From Diplonema papillatum (taxonomy: Eukaryota > Euglenozoa > Diplonemea > Diplonemida > Diplonemidae), in NCBI GenBank assembly GCA_030068145.1, contig JAPJBO010000764.1, positions 1 through 64,000 of the forward strand: 64,000 nt of DNA. The letters run 5' to 3'. A program made the translations under genes and the position numbers. This document shows positions 30,476-42,106 of this stretch, one piece after another (positions within the stretch are counted from its first letter, which is position 1; each line of letters starts with the position of its first letter). Below the pieces are notes generated by a model that made no database searches, was not told the origin of the DNA, and saw only the letters and a list, made by a program, of their open reading frames with translations.

Positions 30476-32120
30476 CAGCCGAAACGACACGACGGCCAAT
30501 ACGCAGACCTCTGCGCAGTCGTACAAATGAAGCTGGTTCTCTGATGGTCTTCAGTGTTTCGACGCTGACAGAGCACTCGATGCATGAAGCTCAGACAGAA
30601 AGCAGCGCCCCAAGCAGAGCCGGACCGGTCAGTGTGAGCACACTGCAACAGGACGGCATGCACGCTTCGAACCTTCCCGTTTGTTGTTGTCATCAGTAAA
30701 CTCCGCCCTGGACGGGCTTTCATCGATCGTCCGAATGCCTTTGTTCTCTCAGCCTCGCTCTGTTGCACTGTGGGAGCCAAAGACCACCACTCTATGTGCT
30801 GCCACAACGTGGCACAGGTTCTCGTACCTGTTTTGCCGTGATTTTGGCTATTGCGATGCAGCTCACGACGTTGCAAACGCTGCTGGCAAGTGTCACTAGG
30901 ATGGGGGTGGCTGGTGTCGGTGTTTGGTGCTAGTGCGCTGTGTACGCGGGGAACATCGGCGACGTAAGGCGAAACGGAGGATCTGTTCTGCAAGCACTTG
31001 AACTTCTTTTTCGTGGTGGAGGAAGAGAAGGGAAGCGTGTAAATAAACATTGCGCGTCGGCACGTGATTTCAACGCGGCAGTAGCGCTCTCCCACGGTGT
31101 GCGCGTGTGAGTAGTCAGATACCCCCTTACGGACCGAGAGGAAGGTCGCCCAGGGCACAACATGCAAAGGAGCCGCGGGTAGCATCCGAGAGCGCCACCC
31201 ACAGCACCTTCAATCTGAGCCCAGACCTGACCCGCACTGACAATCCCGCATGTGTCCTCGGGCGCAAAAAGGTTTCCTGGGGGATATATGGGTCAAACTC
31301 GAGAGTTTTTAGCGTTTATTGTGGTTTAGAGGTTCGGTGTGTTAGGGTCTCCGGTTGACCATTGAGGCTGGGAGGCGGGTAACATGAGGGATGCAGGCAT
31401 GAGTACACACTAAAACTACGGCTAGCCAAGTTTGTAACTGATGCGACCGACACCAAAGAAGAGATTCGCTTTGAATTTAGTTGGGCCCCCCACTTGTTTT
31501 GACACCGGAATGGGAAACCTGGTGCTCCTTCGAAAGGTTTCGTAATACGTCTCTTCACAGCAGCCAACATTGATCCTTTTTGACGTGTCATTGCTCGAAA
31601 GGTGCAGTGGCTGAGCTCAAGCTTGGGTGCTGGCTTTTCGACATAAGTATATGCGACGATGCCAAAACCCCCCCCCCCCCCCTCCCCTTTGCACTACTAA
31701 AATACTTTTCGATGTCACCCCTTATTGGCCCCGCAACCCCATCTGGGCCCACTTGTGGGCCCTTTACCTCCACTTAACCCGCCAAAAACCGTTTAGGGCC
31801 CGGGGGGTACCCACCCACCCTCGTTGCCGTCCGGCTTACAACGATGCCGAGTTTAGGGGCCTTAGCATCAGCACTGAGGGGGGGTTGGTCCCGAATGGCT
31901 AAAAAACTCGGGAAGTTGGGAATATATCGTTCTTCTTCGTCGTGGAGAAGAAGAAGAGAAGGCTCCCGGGGCAAGAGAGTTCGTAACCGCGGCATGGCAT
32001 GCACATGTCCGCTCTGCCCTGTGCTTGACCGTCTACAAGCTCGTGTTCCGCGCAAGCGCCGAGCCCCAACGTGTACGTATAGGTGATGCGTTGGTTGAGA
32101 AATCGGTAGCCACTTAACCT
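30476..32120. other. Intergenic, R4 copy, no gene
   Basis: An R4 copy spans about 31300-31490 (TAGCGTTTATTGTGGTTTAG, CTCCGGTTGACCATTGAGG, GCGACCGACACCAAAG). A C run lies at about 31669-31682. Open frames in 30445-31185 show no domain I recognise. Confidence 0.5.
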
Positions 32121-32124
32121 GTCT

Positions 32125-32420
32125 GGTCCGTGTTTCGGTCCTTTAAGTCACGGACACATTAGGCAGACCATCATCGTGGAGTCAGAGTCTGGCAGGAGAG
32201 CGGTGTGCCAGGACCACTCCTGCTACTAGAGCACTGACAAATCCGTCCCGACAACCCTGAGATCGGTCCAAAGAACTGAGGGATCCTGCCCTTATCGTGA
32301 CTGCGACTCGCTAGACCGCGCTGACCTGTCTTCTTTTCACGTGGCAAATCTGCGAAGTAAACTCCGCGAGCCCATTGGTGCACCAGTGGTTGAAATACCA
32401 AAGGCTCAGCAAGAATTGGT
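32125..32420 (+). repeat. Dispersed repeat R1 copy with right half
   Basis: Starts TCGGTCCTTTAAGTCACGGAC. It lacks part of the core but keeps the right half (CTGCGACTCGCTAGA, AAACTCCGCG, GTGGTTGAAATACC), which matches 225-350 at the window start. Confidence 0.65.
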
Positions 32421-32439
32421 TTGGTTGGGGAGGAGTCAA

Positions 32440-32975
32440 AAAATACGACGTAGCTGCTTCGACTCCGAATAGAAGGGAAGAAATATAGAGGGAAGGGGCA
32501 AATACAATACGAACACAATCTGATTTGTTCTTCGCTTACACCACCGTGTGTTGCTTTCTCTCTCAGGACTTTGACCTGTTGTGTTTGTGTGTTTGTCGTG
32601 TAGGGGTAGACCCGCATGGGTAGACCCGCATGACGTCACGTCCGTTCAACACGTGGTTACGGGACTTACAGCACTTGGGATCCCTTCTGTTCTTTCTCGG
32701 GCAGCGTCGTTAAGCATTTCCTTTCAAGCTGGCACATACGTAAAAGAAATACTCGAGGGACTGCCTTGTGCTCATTTCGAAGGAGGCTAGAGGGGGAGAA
32801 AACAATCCAACTACAAAGTGGGTCTTTTTTGTTGAACGCTTACGCCCGCCACTAAACCCAGATTTACCTGTGTTTCGTGTGGGCTACAGCCCATTACCTC
32901 CTTTGATCTATCGCAACTGGCAGTCTCCTCAAGCATTTCCTGCAAAGCAGGTGCTTATACAAATAAAAAACAGGC
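32440..32975 (+). mobile_element. SINE-like A-B composite
   Basis: A family A copy (about 32440-32750, ending CAAGCTGGCACATACGTAAA) is followed directly by a family B copy (32753-32975). The B copy starts AATACTCGAGGGACTGCC, includes CATTTCGAAGGAGGCTAGAG and ACGCTTACGCCCGCCACTAA, and ends CAGGTGCTTATACAAATAAA. A and B share their first bases (AATACTCGA) and last block (GCATTTCCT, AAGC, GTGCTTAT), so they are related modules. Confidence 0.7.
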
Positions 32976-33149
32976 AGCGAAGGGGGGCCCGCCTTTCCCT
33001 TGCTACCGGCGCAATTTCGGCCGTGCGCATCGCACGCCCGCCTTTTCCCTGCGGGAGGGAGAAGTGAAGAAGAACCCAACCAAAACAACGAAACACGGCA
33101 AGCGCGAACAGCGCAACTTTCGGCGCTACTTTGATACCATAAATGACAT

Positions 33150-33330
33150 GGTGTGATCCACAGTGGAGAACTTAACTCCCATGAACGTACTAAGAACTGC
33201 CCAAGTACACCCCAAAATACGTAAAATGGCGATTTCTGGCAATTTTTTGTAGATAGTACTTCCCGTGAACTCTCCAAGTACTTCCCGAGTACACCCCTTG
33301 TACACCCAAGTAAGGCCACCGGATCACACT
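33150..33330 (+). mobile_element. MITE with GGTGTGATCC termini, copy 1
   Basis: 181 bp bounded by GGTGTGATCC and GGATCACACT. The interior has AAGTACACCCC, CGCCAGAAATCGCCA-like and AAGTACTTCCC blocks. An inverted copy lies at 47286-47471. No coding content. Confidence 0.7.
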
Positions 33331-34049
33331 ATTATACACTTTTTTTGGGTAACTCGGCAATCTGACACCGTGGGACGACGTGAATATCCAGACTGTATGT
33401 AATCCATGTGCGTGGCCTCCCCATAAACTGCATCGAGTTACCTGGCGCCGTCTTGCGCGGCGCCAGCGATGGGTGCACGACTCGGTGAGAGCGACGAGGT
33501 GGTGGTCTGAGTGACTCATGCAGACTACCGCCACAAAGTTCTCTGCCTTCGAACCTGAAGACTTGCGCGGGTGCGTGATGGCTACAAGCGCTCAGGAGAA
33601 ACGAAGCCGCCCTGTTCCTCGTTCCGTCCTCTGTTCGGGTTTTCTTCACTTCAGCGGGAGGGCAAAGCTGTCTTTTTCGTGACGATGCAGGCGTCACAGG
33701 CGTCGTGAAAACAAGAGAAGGGGGCCGCCCGGCACGCCGCCGCCGCCTAAGATACGCGAAGAGGCCCGCCCGGCGCGTATCTCGCCAGAAGAAGAAGATG
33801 TGCTAAGAGTTTGAACTTGATGTGACAGCAACAATCCGTGACGATTATGCAATGCAGATTATCGCCACAGATTCTTTGCATTCTAACCCAAACAATCCGT
33901 GACGATTGCAGCAGTAGACCCGCAGATACGGGAGTAAACCGTGCCTAAGCCTATGTACAGCATTCAGACGAGAGCGGGCTGAGGGCTGGTAGAGAAAAAT
34001 GATGACTGATGCGCTGTGTGTTCTGCGCAGGCTTTGACACTACGTACAT
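33331..34049. other. Intergenic, short repeat pieces
   Basis: Contains a GTGACTCATGCAG repeat piece (about 33500-33545) and an ATGCAGATTATCGCCACAG piece (about 33850-33895). CCGCCCGGCACGC-type GC blocks lie at 33725-33785. No gene. Confidence 0.5.
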
Positions 34050-34470
34050 ACACATCGAGGGGGAGAAACAATACAACGACGATGGGTATTTTTCGTTGAA
34101 TGCTTACGCCTGGCACTAAACCCAGAGATACCTGTGATTGTGGGGGTTTAGTTCGTGTTTCCTCCTTCGTGAATTGCAGCTGGCGGGCCTCTTCGAGTAT
34201 TTTCAGAGGCATTTCCTACAATGCGGTGGCTCGTTCATAAATACTCGACGTAGCTGGTTTGACTCCGAATGGAAGGGTAGAAACATAGAGGTAGAGGGGA
34301 AAAAAATACACTACAAACACAATCTGATTTGTTCTTCGCTTACACCACCGTGTGTTGTTTTCTCACTCAACACGTTCAACACGTGGTTCGGTAGTTATAT
34401 CACTTGGGATCCCTTCGGTCCTTTGTCTGGCAGCTATTGTCGAGCATTTCCTTCCAAGCTGGTGCTTATG
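34050..34470 (+). mobile_element. SINE-like B-A composite
   Basis: Family B (about 34050-34235, ending CAATGCGGTGGCTCGTTCATAA) is followed at once by family A (ATACTCGACGTAGCTGGTTTG through CAAGCTGGTGCTTATGTGAAA). This is the reverse order of the 32440-32975 composite, so fusion occurred in both orders. Confidence 0.7.
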
Positions 34471-36024
34471 TGAAAAAAGAATGGTGATTCCTTTTAGGGT
34501 GGAAACTCGCTTGAGAATGCGGGTTACCACCCTAAGAGATCATGCCTGCGCGTTGAACATGAGGAGGCAGTCACGACAGCGCACTAACCTGGCGGACAGA
34601 TTGAAAAGGTGAACACGAATATGCGTATCACGCAGCCACACGGAGGTCATTATGTCAGCGATCAGTGGTGCGTGCGTGTTGATTCGGAGGAAGCGTCTGG
34701 TTGTTTTCAATCCAGTGATTACTTCACTGCAGGGAATGCCGCCACCACGTTCGGGGGATAAGGGGAGTCATGGCAGGCACAGGCTAGTAGACGACAGACT
34801 TCTTCTTTTTTGCGCGCCGCGCCGGATGGGTCGCTTCTGTTCGCGCCCTCGTCGCGGCGCCAACGTCGCGGCCACCGCCCGCCACCACCACTCTCGGTGT
34901 AAAGCCGCAGCGAAAGCTCGGTCTGCTTCGTGGGTGAACATCTTGCGAGAGCCGCTTGACCGTCTTTTCTGAAGGAGAAAGTGTTTTCTAGAGTTAAAGT
35001 TCGCTTGAGAACCCGAGATTTCAGAGTCACCGGGTGACCTTCGTCGAATTAGTGGGGTAGGAAGGGAATCGCAGCTGCTGACATGCGGTCAGCTGGGTGT
35101 GTGAGGACAGCTGGCTTCCTCTTCTTGGAAGCCTTGCCGTAAGGTCGAAGAACAGTTGGCAAGGGGGCATGAAAGCAGCATTTGACTGTACACAGTGCTC
35201 CCCTTTTAGCCGACAAGGAAAGAAGAAGGACACGATCTTCCTGCGTGCGGAGAACCATGGCTCATGCCATTTTCGCCTGAAGCTATAGACCGACGTAGCG
35301 CAGCGATAGTCAGGTATTTCACTTTTGGGAGCGGTGGACGACAGAGCACTCTTCCAGAGTGAAAGTTCGCATGAAACTCCAGGTTCTTAGAGTCCCCGGT
35401 GACTTTCGGTTATAGGGGATCGTGCATGCGCTGCGAATTCTTTCAAGGGTGGGTGGTTACACGCGGGAAGAGTATCGGTGTGCACCGTTGCCGGTTTCGG
35501 CCATTGTCGGCATACCTGACACACGGGAGACCCTCCTCCTTTCAAGTCCCGCCCTCTAGTAGCCCTCGAGATCCTTGATGTCGCACGACAGAGCGTCTTT
35601 GCGCGCTGCGTTGCGGTTCCATCAAATGAAATGGTAGTCGTGCGCTGGCGGGTCATGCGGCCTGGCGGCTGCATCGTCTCTTGACGGGCGGTCGTTCGTC
35701 GGCGCCGCCTCCATGTTCCCTCTGTTGCGTTCCCCGGACGCTCCTTTCTTCTTCTTTGTGTTTCGCCTGCGGATTAACCTTTAGAGTGTGGGGGTTTAAA
35801 GTTTCCAGGTGACTATTGTCGAAAAGGTTCCTTCAAGGTGTCTGATGCTAGTTTGTGCCATAGTTTGTTCCATTTTTTCTCTTGTTTTTAGGCGCATGCA
35901 GCGTGTAAAGAAATGCGTAGTTTTGTTGAAACTAAACCGCGCCGAGCAGGGCTCGGCGATCATGATCAATTGCCGCCTGAAACCACATCCGGGATTTGAG
36001 TTCTCAGGGCAGTGCGGTGAGCAA
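34471..36024. other. Intergenic with three short R4 pieces
   Basis: R4 5' pieces (TAGAGTTAAAGTTCGCTTGA or close variants) occur at about 34985-35045, 35350-35415 and 35775-35835. They end soon after GTGACCTT-like sequence. No gene recognised. Confidence 0.5.
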
Positions 36025-36232
36025 AAATACTCGAGGGGCTGCCTTGTGCTTACTTCGAAGGAGGCTAGAGGGGGAAACAATACAACTGCACAAAGTGTTG
36101 AACGCTTACGCCCGCCGCTGACCCCAGATCCACCTGTGTTTCGTGTTAGCTACAGCACATTTGCCTCCTTTGATCTTTTGCAGCCTCCTCAAGTATTTCC
36201 TACAAAGCAGGTGCTTGTACAAAAAAGTGTCG
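36025..36232 (+). mobile_element. SINE-like family B copy
   Basis: AATACTCGAGGGGCTGCCTT through CAGGTGCTTGTACAAAAAAG. It is preceded by AAA and ends in an A-rich tail. The internal ACGCTTACGCCCGCC block is preserved. Confidence 0.7.
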
Positions 36233-37977
36233 TGGCTCTATTTGTGCGTACAGCCGGTTTGTTTTCGTACGTGTGTAAACCCTGTGTTGAGTAATTTAAC
36301 ACAGCACGCTGCCATCCGACACTTTTTGATATAGACAAGCAAGCTTGTTACCATAAGAAAACTTGTTTCTTTCTCCTACTCATGCAGTGCGTACGGTTTG
36401 TATCGTTTATTGCGGCTTAATTTGAAGTCACCGGTTGACCGTAGAGTCTTCGGTAAGTTCGTGGAGAGCCGTGTGTGGCCTCAGGGGATACCGTCACGCC
36501 CAACGAGGAAGTACCCCATCTACAGCACCGCCAGCGCGTGCTCCAACCCGACGCCGTTCGGACCACGAGGAACAGAAGGGCTGCAAGAGGCACGGTGAGA
36601 GACTCGCGTTCCCCCTTCCCCTTCCGCTCGGAAGCATGAAACAATTGAAGCGGAAGGGCGAGGCCACGGGGTGGGGGGTCGAGGCCAGTAATGTCCAATT
36701 GAGCCGCCGTATCCACGCCTATATTCGTGGCGCCCCCCCCCCCCCACACAGCGGGAGAGCGCAGGGGTCCGCCCTCTCAGTATCGCTGAGGGGGAGTTGG
36801 TGCAACCACGAAAGTCGGTAAGAGTTTTGGGTTAGAATCTGCAAAGAATCTGCAGCGAGAATCTGCATCGCCGGCGGCGCGGTTATCTCTTCGCACGTGA
36901 TGTGTGAGGTCGACAAGAGAGTTGAGGTATGGCTAAAGATAAAGTGGTGTCACCTGAGGCTTTCAGGGTGTGGATCGGCGGTCACATGTTTGTGAAGGCG
37001 CGCCAACGGGTGCTGATTTGGCACACGGTCTACTGTACTATCCACCAGACGCAATTTCCATCGAGAAAAGAGCTCTCAAGCTGGATGGACAATCCCTGAG
37101 ATCGTCCTAACCTAGTGAAATACCTCGTGTTGAGCCACCGGGTGGGGTTTTACCTCTGCCTGCCACGCTGGGTGGCGGTTGCCTACTGCCGAGCATGGGC
37201 GTGATTCCGTCACGATATTCAAAATGGCACATTGGACATCACTGGCTGGGGGGACACTTTTGAGCTTCAATTGATTGTTTCCTCTCGTTCATTCGGCGGT
37301 GTTCCGCGGGATGGACTCCTTGTCGACGCATAAAAAGGGCACCCCTGTGCACATCATAAAAAAAAATGCGTTTTGCGCGAGTGGACTGTCAACAGCCTGG
37401 ACGGACCCACGCGGTGTTCACGGCCATCTTGCAGGGGCCGCAGAGCTGGTGGGTACCAGCTGGACAAGGCTGTAACGCCATCCCTCCCCAATTGCGAGAG
37501 CACCACTGTGCACAAGACAAATGCAAGCACGAGTGAACAGCGGACTGGGTGCCTCTGGACAGTCAGGACCACCCATTACTAGAGCATAGGCAAATCTACA
37601 ACCCGTGTCGGGTGGACTTCTCGCGGTAGTCACCTGGTAACGAATGCAGGTCATCGCTACGAATATCTGCATTCTAACCTCAGATTATCACGGTGCACCA
37701 CGGTGATCCACGGTCTATCAGGTCCATCCCTATCCCCTGGAGCGGCATAGAACTGCCTGGTGCTGGTTTTCCCACACGCGGCGATAACGCGAGCCTTGGG
37801 ATCGTTTTGAGTGCCACCACGCGGATTTAGCATTAGTTTTCTCACCGGGCTAGGGTTACGTTGTGACGATGTCGTCGCCCTGTCATTGCGTCGTCACGAG
37901 TACTTGTGGAGTGTGTGAAGATAGCGGGCTAGGTCTACTTGCGATTCTGATGATGCACGGGATGAACACGACCATAG
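36233..37977. other. Intergenic, minor repeats
   Basis: An R4 5' piece lies at about 36395-36450. At 36805-36900 there is an inverted copy of the ATCTGCATCGCCGGC repeat. At 36922-36965 the segment TATGGCTAAAGATAAAGTGG matches 18497-18535. At 37627-37682 there is another GCATTCTAACC repeat piece. No gene seen. Confidence 0.5.
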
Positions 37978-38163
37978 ACGTAACAACCTTGTTTCGACTT
38001 TTGCTTCCTCTGGCTGAGAAACATTACTTGGAGTCGGGCGCTGAACTTGTTGCCAAGAACGAGCTTCCCTCTCCCAAGCTCTATCCCACAGCCAATCGGT
38101 AGCAACGACGGGCGGTGTGCACAAATGGCAGGGACGTATTCAGTGCAAGCTGATGACTTGCGC
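37978..38163 (-). rRNA. 18S rRNA 3'-end fragment, pseudogene
   Basis: Minus-strand reading gives GCGCAAGTCATCAGCTTGCA, CACACCGCCCGTCG, CTACCGATTGG, GAGGAAGCAAAAGTCG and ACAAGG. This is the conserved decoding-site end of eukaryotic 18S rRNA (helix 44 and flanks). Substitutions in invariant positions (GTGCACACC for GTACACACC, GTCGAAACAAGG for GTCGTAACAAGG) mark it as a relic. Confidence 0.85.
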
Positions 38164-38439
38164 CGACTAGGTAACCAGTGGTGCAACGTCGCGCCACAGA
38201 TTCTGCGCTCTAAGAAGGTCGCTCAAGTCCGGCTGTCTGCAGTCGCGTAAACCGAGGATCGACTACGCGGCCATGAAGGAAATCACAAATCCCGAGCATT
38301 CGGGAAGGCAAAACAACTGCTCCCCTCGGTCCAGCTGCGGTTGATCGAGGGTGGCATCAATTGCACTTATCGGTGGATTCCTTGGCGCTGGGAACGATGA
38401 AGACCCCAGTTCATCATTGTTCGACGACGACCAAGGTGA

Positions 38440-38530
38440 GCTCAATGGGCGAGAGCATGGCACGGGCATTTGCAGCAAGGCCGGCGTCGATGATCACCGT
38501 CTGCTCAGCACCGGACTGACGGAGGGACTT
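38440..38530 (-). other. Possible relic or alternative end of the SP-RING gene
   Basis: On the minus strand GAEQTVIIDAGLAANARAML resembles the terminal AEQKAEIIDVDLL of the SP-RING gene 110 bases upstream, and the DNA shares CGTCGATGATC and CTGCTCxGC blocks. The frame then ends at VVVEQ. It could be a decayed tandem duplicate or an unused alternative 3' end. Confidence 0.35.
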
Positions 38531-38640
38531 ACGACACGCTCTCCAGCTGTTTTCGCAGCAGGTCGGAAACCAATGATTTTTCCTTTCTGCGCAAGCTTGG
38601 GGTGGGGGGAAATGGGGGGATGCTGCGCGGAGCTGTTTGT

Positions 38641-40146
38641 TTACAGCAGGTCGACGTCGATGATCTCCGCCTTCTGCTCGGCGGGTGCTTCTTTTTTCGC
38701 TTTTTTCCGCGAAGGGTCTTTGCCCACGTCGGCAGGGGCGAATCTGCCCTGGCGGTCCACTTCGACGGCTGTCACACTCGTGTCGAGCGTCTGTAACATT
38801 TTTTGCGTTCAACGCGGTTTCAAGGTTCGGTGTTTTAGGGGTGTCCGGTTGACCACTGAGGTTGGGAGTCGGGTAGTGAAAGGGATGTAGCCATATTTGC
38901 AATATGGCCAGCAAGTTTTGTGAACAATGAGACTTGTTTGTTTTTTTCACACACAAAGACTAATAATAGTCCGAAAGGCAGGTTTGCCGCTCCAACCGTC
39001 CAGAGAAACAAAAGGTAGCTTGCTTCCCCTCCCTCCCTTCCCCCTTGCCTCATGTTCAGAGTCCAGAGTTTTGAATTCAAGTTTCTCAAACTTAGCGTTA
39101 GCTTTCTGTAGCGAGCCATCCCTATTCAGGACATTTCTAGCGTTTATTGTGGTTTAGAGGTTCAATTTTTTTTAGGGTCTCCGGTTGACCATTGAGGCTG
39201 GAAGGCGGGTAGTATGAGGGATGTAGGTATGATTACACACTTCCGGCTAGCCAAGTTTGTAAGTGTTGCGACCGGCACCAATTTCTCTACCGGTTTGCTT
39301 GGGGGTTTCTTTCGCGTTTTCAAGCAAGGAGTGAAGAATCGGGCGGCATACCTCGAGGATGTGAAGTATGAACGGGCTGATGTAAACGGAGCCGAGATAA
39401 AGGGTTTGGCTGCAGATTGGGCATTTCCAGTACGTGGCTGGGCAACTGGGCTTCATGACTTGATACGCCCACGAATGCAGGTCGAAGGTGGCGAGGTGTT
39501 TGCACGACGCGCCACGGGCGGGTATTTTGAGGCGGAGGGACGAGTACGGGCAGATGAGAGGCACCCGCTCGATGGAGCCCATCATGATGTCGCCCCCGAC
39601 GAAGAACGCCTCCTCGATGAACGAAAGCTCGCGGCCGACGGTGCACGGCCGCACCACGATTTCGACCAGCTGGTCGTTGGTGTAGTTGCGCGCCCGGTAC
39701 TCGCGGATTCGGGCCATTTCTTCGTTGTGCTTGGCGATCTTCTTGTTCTTGCTCGGCTTCACTTGGTCGGACAGCAGGTACGGAATCTGGCTGCTCGGGG
39801 CGGGATACTTCGTGAGCAAGTCCGGTGGGGATGAAGGCGGCGGCAGCATCGCTTTGGACCCCCAGTTGACCCTCGGGTAGTCGTCTGAAATGAGCAGGTC
39901 TTCGAACGATTCGGTCTTGCAGTGCCGCACGCAGAACAGGTTGTCCAGCATCGTGCTGCGCGTGTTCGCCTGGTCCATGCACACCGCCGCGTACAGCACC
40001 CGCACCCGGTCCATCTTCGAGCAGAGGCCGGCGTGCCACGAGTACTCTGCGTTCACGCAGTACAACCACTCCCACAGCTCCTCGTCGGCGAAGCCTCCAT
40101 TCTCCGCCGTCGGTGCTCGGTCCGAGCCGTCTTCGAACGCCACCAT
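38641..40146 (-). CDS. SP-RING (PIAS/Siz-type) SUMO E3 ligase
   Basis: Two exons: 40146-39352 (265 codons) and 38790-38641 (49 codons plus TAA). Both are in phase 0, with the donor GAG before GTATGC and the acceptor TTACAG. Residues about 194-255 form an SP-RING: ICPYSS, then C215-x-H217 (RGASCKH), HLATFDL, and C242-x2-C245 in WKCPICS. These match the Zn-binding Cys-His-Cys-Cys set of Siz/PIAS proteins. Upstream residues 100-190 align loosely with the PINIT region. The spliced end (ILETLDTSVTAVEVDRQGRF) matches the VEV-x-x-DG-x-W-like segment that follows SP-RINGs. The protein ends in a Lys-rich stretch and EIIDVDLL, a SUMO-interacting-motif-like hydrophobic/acidic end. No SAP domain is seen, so an upstream exon is possible. 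The role is transfer of SUMO to nuclear substrates. The intron (38791-39351) carries two R4 copies. Confidence 0.85.
38800..39290 (+). mobile_element. Two R4 copies inside the SP-RING intron
   Basis: Copy at about 38800-38930 (TTGCGTTCAACGCGGTTTC, GTCCGGTTGACCACTGAGG) and copy at about 39130-39290 (TCTAGCGTTTATTGTGG, CTCCGGTTGACCATTGAGG, GCGACCGGCACC). The outer copy reaches exon-proximal intron sequence on both sides, so much of this 561-bp intron is repeat-derived. Confidence 0.7.
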
Positions 40147-40249
40147 CCGTGGCTCCTCCGCCCTCTGCCCCCTTCTCCCCCGACCCCTGGCCGATCAGAT
40201 ATTAAGAGTTTGACTCCAGTTGAATTAATGATGTTTTCTCGCATGTCCT

Positions 40250-40402
40250 TATATGTCCGACGTAGTTTCAGAATGCCCCTTATATGTCGGACATATTTTG
40301 GAAGCCGAAAATATGTCCGACATATTTTCGGACAAGTCCGCAGATACTTTCAAACTTTCCCTTATATGTCCGACATCCTTCATATTGCCCGACATATCCG
40401 TC
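40250..40402. promoter_or_regulatory. Cluster of TATGTCCGACATA-like palindromes upstream of the SP-RING gene
   Basis: Five half or full palindromes lie within 150 bases: TATATGTCCGACGTAG (40250), TATATGTCGGACATAT (about 40283), ATATGTCCGACATAT (about 40311), TATATGTCCGACATCC (about 40362) and GCCCGACATAT (about 40387). The nearest is about 105 bases before the start codon. The symmetry and spacing suggest binding sites for a dimeric regulator. No other copy was seen in the window. Confidence 0.45.
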
Positions 40403-41609
40403 CGTGGACTCTGCCAACGGGCGAGCGGTAAACTGGGCCCACCCGAAAGCAGGCTGGCTTCTTTTGTGTTTCCGACGATCCTGTATGGGCGTACAGATTG
40501 GTGTCGTTCGACGTTTTGTGCTTGTGGGGTTCGGCTTTGTGTGTGGTGTGACAGTGCGGGGGGATTGGTTGGGGGGAAGCTTTACTGTGTCGGGCTAGAC
40601 CTTTTGTACGCAGGTTTTCTGTACCACGGCGAAAGCGAGGGTGAAACAATACAATCTCGGCTGTTGCTCCAGCTGGGATGGGATGCTGCCTGTCGTCCCG
40701 TTTGGCCGCCGAGTCGCATCCTTTCGATGCACTGCACCACGCCTGCCAACTGAGCGATTTTATGTACCACGAAAGTCGATAAGCAAACTTCACACAGCCT
40801 TCAGGGGCGCGGTTGGCCAGAAAGTGAAGGTTTCCCACCCTTCCTAATCCCGGGGTGACCTCGCCCAACGCTCGTTTTCCCAGGATATGGCAGACACCCA
40901 ACATTCCCTTGCGTTAATGATATCAGTTACTAAGACGTGTTCTTACTACAAACTCCGAACCTGAACGTCTTGCCTGGGCCTGCGAGCGAATATAAGCCTG
41001 GCCGGCGGGGGCGAGGAACTTCTGCTTAATGGTCTGCCTCTTTTCTTCTCGAACGTCGCAACAACTAGACGCGGCCTACAGCCAGCCCTCGTGATGCAGT
41101 AGCGCGTTGGTCGAAGATAAAGGAAGGGCAACTTTCTCGTTAGCGAATTTGTTCTTTTACCGGTGGGAAAAAGGAGGTGGCAAGGCCTAAGCCACGCTGC
41201 ATCACCTTCGTCGCACACAACACACACACACACACACACACACATACACACCCGCGGAAACAGCAGGTGGGAGAACTAGTGTGAATCAGGCTGGAGATCC
41301 TTCTAGATCGAGAGTCCCAGCTCTTCTGCGTTGTCCTGTGTGGACAAGGCTGAAGCTCGATCCTGACGTCGTCCCGTCCAACATCACCCGTCCACCCACG
41401 TCTGGTGGCTTGGCGACTGCGCTGCAATTCCCGCAGGGAACTGTAAGGTACAGGCACAGGGAAATACCTATCACCTTCACTGTTCTTGTCCAACGACAGC
41501 CCGCCACCCAGTCACTGGCTTGGCGACGGCAATTCCGACAGCTGACTGCCAAACGGGGTCTCCAGTCAGCTCTCGTATAGCGACAAGCGCATTGATCGGA
41601 ACAAAAGAA

Positions 41610-41618
<9 letters not shown>
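40403..41618. other. Intergenic, CA repeat, no gene
   Basis: A (CA)n tract lies at about 41217-41252. Open frames on both strands lack recognisable domains. CCACGAAAGTCGATAAG at about 40767 is part of the ATCTGCATCGCC repeat family seen at 1600 and 36810. Confidence 0.5.

Positions 41619-42106
<488 letters not shown>

Noticed and set aside
38351-38890. Plus-strand 179-codon ORF
   Set aside because: It runs antisense across the last exon of the SP-RING gene and shows no domain.
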